Shown here in pieces: positions 51,944 to 53,802 of a stretch of DNA of 53,802 nucleotides (position 1 is the stretch's first letter; every line of letters begins with the position of its first letter). A program made the position numbers and the translations under genes. The notes under the pieces are model-generated. The model did no database searches. It saw nothing but the letters and a program-made list of their open reading frames with translations, and was not told where the DNA came from. The DNA comes from JAADCS01 sp964473735. Its GTDB lineage: Bacteria > Hydrothermota > Hydrothermia > LBFQ01. The DNA lies in assembly GCA_964473735.1 (NCBI GenBank), contig CAYYQD010000008.1, positions 1 through 53,802 of the forward strand, given 5' to 3'.

Positions 51944-52912
51944 TTAAACGTAATCCTCCCGCCTTATCACGTTTTTGGCCTTTCCCGTAAGCAGGAACCT
52001 CCTGATATTCTCGGCCGCCATCCTGAGGGCCTTCGGAAACATACCCGGTACGATGTTGGAGTTGTGGGGTGAGCCCAGAAAGTTCTCAAGGTCAAAGAAG
52101 GGATAATCTACGGAGAATGGCTCCCCTCTGAAGGGTTCTCTCCACCACACGTCAAAACCGGCCTGAAACTCCGGATTCTCCTTTAGATGTTCGTACAGGT
52201 CCCTCTGGACGACTATGTCGGCACGGGCAACGTTTATGAGTATGGCGTCCCTCTTCATAAGGTTCAGCTCCCTGCGGGTTATGAGGCCCCGGGTCTCCTT
52301 CGTAAGGGGAAGAGATATGATCAGAACGTCGGAGACTTTCAAAACGCGGTCAAGGTCCCTTAAGGTTCCTATGAACTCCACGGGTTCCTCCGTCCTCCCG
52401 GAGCGGTTTATGGCCCACACCTTCATATCAAAGCACCTAAACGCCCGGGCCACGGCCTTACCTATTCCACCGAACCCGAGTATACCCAGATTCTTTCCCC
52501 TTATCTCCTTGTTGAGGGTGTGGCGGTCGTAGATACCCTTAGCCAGCTTCAGGTGGTTGGGTAGGAGCCTCTTTGCGAGGGCGAGCACCATCCCCATTAC
52601 GTGTTCTGCCATAGGTTCGGCGTAGGCGCCGGAATTACTGGCCACGACCACGCTTTCGGGTATGTCCTTAAACGGAACGTGATCCACACCCGCCCATACT
52701 ATCTGAAGCAACTTAACGCCGCGTAGCAGGGAGAGATCCCCTATCTCCCTGTCGGGGTATATGGCGAGAACGACCTCCGCGTCCTTGATGGCCTCGGAAC
52801 GTTTATCCTCGGGCATATCCTGAAGGTACAGGACCTCCGCGACGTCGCCCACAGCCTCTTCTATTATTCTCCTATGTTCTGGTTCGGCCTTAAAGGATAC
52901 CACCACCTTCAT
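51944..52912 (-). CDS. D-isomer-specific 2-hydroxyacid dehydrogenase
   Basis: 322-residue NAD(P)-dependent oxidoreductase. It has the nucleotide motif LGFGGIGKAVARAF, catalytic Arg in INVARADIV, Glu in the FDVWWREP region and the His in GSPHNSN. The family interconverts 2-keto and D-2-hydroxy acids; substrate (glyoxylate, phosphoglycerate, pyruvate) is not resolved, and length argues against long SerA. Confidence 0.88.
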   Translation of the reverse strand: MKVVVSFKAEPEHRRIIEEAVGDVAEVLYLQDMPEDKRSEAIKDAEVVLAIYPDREIGDLSLLRGVKLLQIVWAGVDHVPFKDIPESVVVASNSGAYAEPMAEHVMGMVLALAKRLLPNHLKLAKGIYDRHTLNKEIRGKNLGILGFGGIGKAVARAFRCFDMKVWAINRSGRTEEPVEFIGTLRDLDRVLKVSDVLIISLPLTKETRGLITRRELNLMKRDAILINVARADIVVQRDLYEHLKENPEFQAGFDVWWREPFRGEPFSVDYPFFDLENFLGSPHNSNIVPGMFPKALRMAAENIRRFLLTGKAKNVIRREDYV

Positions 52913-52920
52913 GGTAGCGT

Positions 52921-52926
52921 ATTCTA
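52921..52926 (-). promoter_or_regulatory. -10 element TAGAAT for the dehydrogenase gene
   Basis: TAGAAT ends 8 bases before ATG 52912. Confidence 0.6.
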
Positions 52927-52968
52927 AACGGGGGGACGATGGGGTAAAAAATCCGTGAAACGTTAAAA

Positions 52969-52984
52969 TGTTTCACGTGAAACA
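52969..52984. promoter_or_regulatory. parS centromere-like site
   Basis: TGTTTCACGTGAAACA is a perfect 16-bp palindrome identical to the widespread bacterial parS consensus bound by ParB/Spo0J. It lies in the 74-base gap after mpgP. A further GTGAAAC half-site at 52955-52961 faces GTTTCAC of the site. parS sites cluster near the replication origin; parA and parB are not in the window. Confidence 0.88.
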
Positions 52985-52986
52985 TC

Positions 52987-53787
52987 CTAAACCATATTCA
53001 GGGCTCTGAGGATCCGCATCACCTCCTCCGCCCACCCTCTGGGTCCCATACACTTTGAGCGCACCATGTTGGGGAGCGAGATGCTCGCGTACCCCCTCTT
53101 CGGGTTCGGTATAAGGACGGGGATATCTACCTCCTTGAGCATGTCGTAATCGTTCTCGCTGTCCCCCAGACCTACGGTCAGGGTATCCCCTCCGATTAGA
53201 TCTCTTAAGAAGCCAACCACCCTTCCCTTACTCTGTGAAGCGGATATAAGATGGTAGAATCTCCCGCCCCGCAGGACCCTGTATCCCTCTTTTTCGGCTA
53301 AGGCTATGAACTCCCCTAACTTTAGATCATCCTCGGCAATGAAGGGCTCGGAGAACATGCGACGGCGCATAAGCTCCAGCCTGTCCTTAGGTAGTCCGGT
53401 CAGCGAGAGGAGCTCTTCAAGGGCCATATCACCCATGCCACGGAGTCCGTAATCCTCCGCGTACCGTTCAAAGAAGTTCCTTACCTCATCGTAAGGTCTG
53501 CCGAAAGTTACCATACAGTACCCCTCCCCTACCCTTTCACACCCCTCCGGTAGAGGGGAGAAATCCTCTGGGAAAACGACCGCCGCCCCGTTCTCAACGG
53601 CAAAGGGGGAACTCAATCCCATCTCCCTTACCAGACGCAGGGTCTCGGCCAGGGTCTTGCTCGTATTTAGAACGACGGGAACGTTGAGAACCTTCAGGAG
53701 GGCCAACACGGGGATAGCCTCGTCCCACCTGTAGGTAAAGTGGTCTATAAGGGTTCCATCAACGTCCGTAAAGATGATCAACCTCAC
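52987..53787 (-). CDS. mpgP: Mannosyl-3-phosphoglycerate phosphatase
   Basis: HAD-family phosphatase releasing mannosylglycerate, a compatible solute of thermophiles. 266 residues with FTDVDGTLID (nucleophile Asp), LNTSKT, MPGP-specific SEPF and GGRFYHLIS, GLGDSENDYDML and the late GPRGWAEEV. The synthase (mpgS) is not in the window; it may lie upstream beyond the right edge. GTG start. Confidence 0.9.
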   Translation of the reverse strand: MRLIIFTDVDGTLIDHFTYRWDEAIPVLALLKVLNVPVVLNTSKTLAETLRLVREMGLSSPFAVENGAAVVFPEDFSPLPEGCERVGEGYCMVTFGRPYDEVRNFFERYAEDYGLRGMGDMALEELLSLTGLPKDRLELMRRRMFSEPFIAEDDLKLGEFIALAEKEGYRVLRGGRFYHLISASQSKGRVVGFLRDLIGGDTLTVGLGDSENDYDMLKEVDIPVLIPNPKRGYASISLPNMVRSKCMGPRGWAEEVMRILRALNMV

Positions 53788-53793
53788 GAAGGT

Positions 53794-53799
53794 ATGATA
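53794..53799 (-). promoter_or_regulatory. -10-like element TATCAT for mpgP
   Basis: TATCAT ends 6 bases before GTG 53787, at the same distance as better -10 hexamers elsewhere. Confidence 0.35.
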
Positions 53800-53802
53800 A
53801 CG

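Noticed and set aside
1..53802. tRNA, rRNA, tmRNA, RNase P or SRP RNA genes
   Set aside because: I looked for their conserved cores by eye in all gaps on both strands and saw none; a covariance search could still find a divergent one.

Overview
The window is gene-dense bacterial chromosome of fairly high GC, with many ATA (Ile) and AGG (Arg) codons. It probably comes from a thermophilic, Gram-negative-type, uncultured lineage. Lipoproteins, outer-membrane beta-barrels, a PorV/PorQ-like barrel and two secreted proteins with type IX-secretion-like C-terminal tails point to an FCB-group relative, perhaps the WOR-3/Hydrothermae type. Mannosyl-3-phosphoglycerate phosphatase fits a thermophile. The phylum is inference: there is no rRNA gene here, and I found no tRNA gene.

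Layout. 0-6.7 kb: end of a sodium/proton antiporter, a lipoprotein cytochrome c, two poorly known proteins, mtaB, a CDP-alcohol phosphatidyltransferase with an M23 peptidase, and a small DUF4870-like membrane protein. 6.7-20.8 kb: dnaE, an unusually long ClpB, a gap with a two-repeat CRISPR remnant, tldE/pmbA, a Cyc2-like cytochrome-porin followed by a prenyl synthase, a secreted M14 carboxypeptidase and sodC. 21.6-26.6 kb: tatA, asnS with a coupled unknown gene, then rplM-rpsI-rpsB-tsf. 26.7-32.9 kb: envelope genes on the minus strand (GT-C-like membrane protein, carbamate kinase, PorV/PorQ-like barrel, large barrel, beta-propeller lipoprotein). 33-37.4 kb: heavy-metal RND efflux pair. 37.4-43.6 kb: aberrant folD, nadE, a membrane protein, lone nuoL, tmk and a GIDE-like protein. 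44-48 kb: murB and divergent ftsA, ftsZ and ftsX. 48-53.8 kb: marC, an unknown, rimI, nadB, a zinc-ribbon membrane protein, a 2-hydroxyacid dehydrogenase, a perfect parS site and mpgP.

Three patterns cut across the genes. First, nearly every gene that begins a transcription unit has a -10 hexamer (mostly TAGAAT, also TATAAT, TAAAAT, TACAAT) ending 6-11 bases before its ATG, GTG or TTG. This implies leaderless or almost leaderless mRNAs. I used it to correct several starts: 1073, 2236, 4489, 10928, 14764, 20190, 20812 and 48546. Internal operon genes and the ribosomal operon use Shine-Dalgarno sequences instead. Second, a 38-39 bp imperfect palindrome occurs in four of the five long gene-free gaps. 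Third, several exported proteins have very short hydrophobic N-termini without the usual basic region.

The parS site, together with the murB/fts cluster, suggests an origin-proximal region with cell-division functions. No complete new defence or secretion system is visible. The strongest unusual leads are the leaderless promoter grammar, the palindromic repeat family, the Cyc2-like gene, the atypical division genes and the FolD homologue lacking its catalytic lysine.
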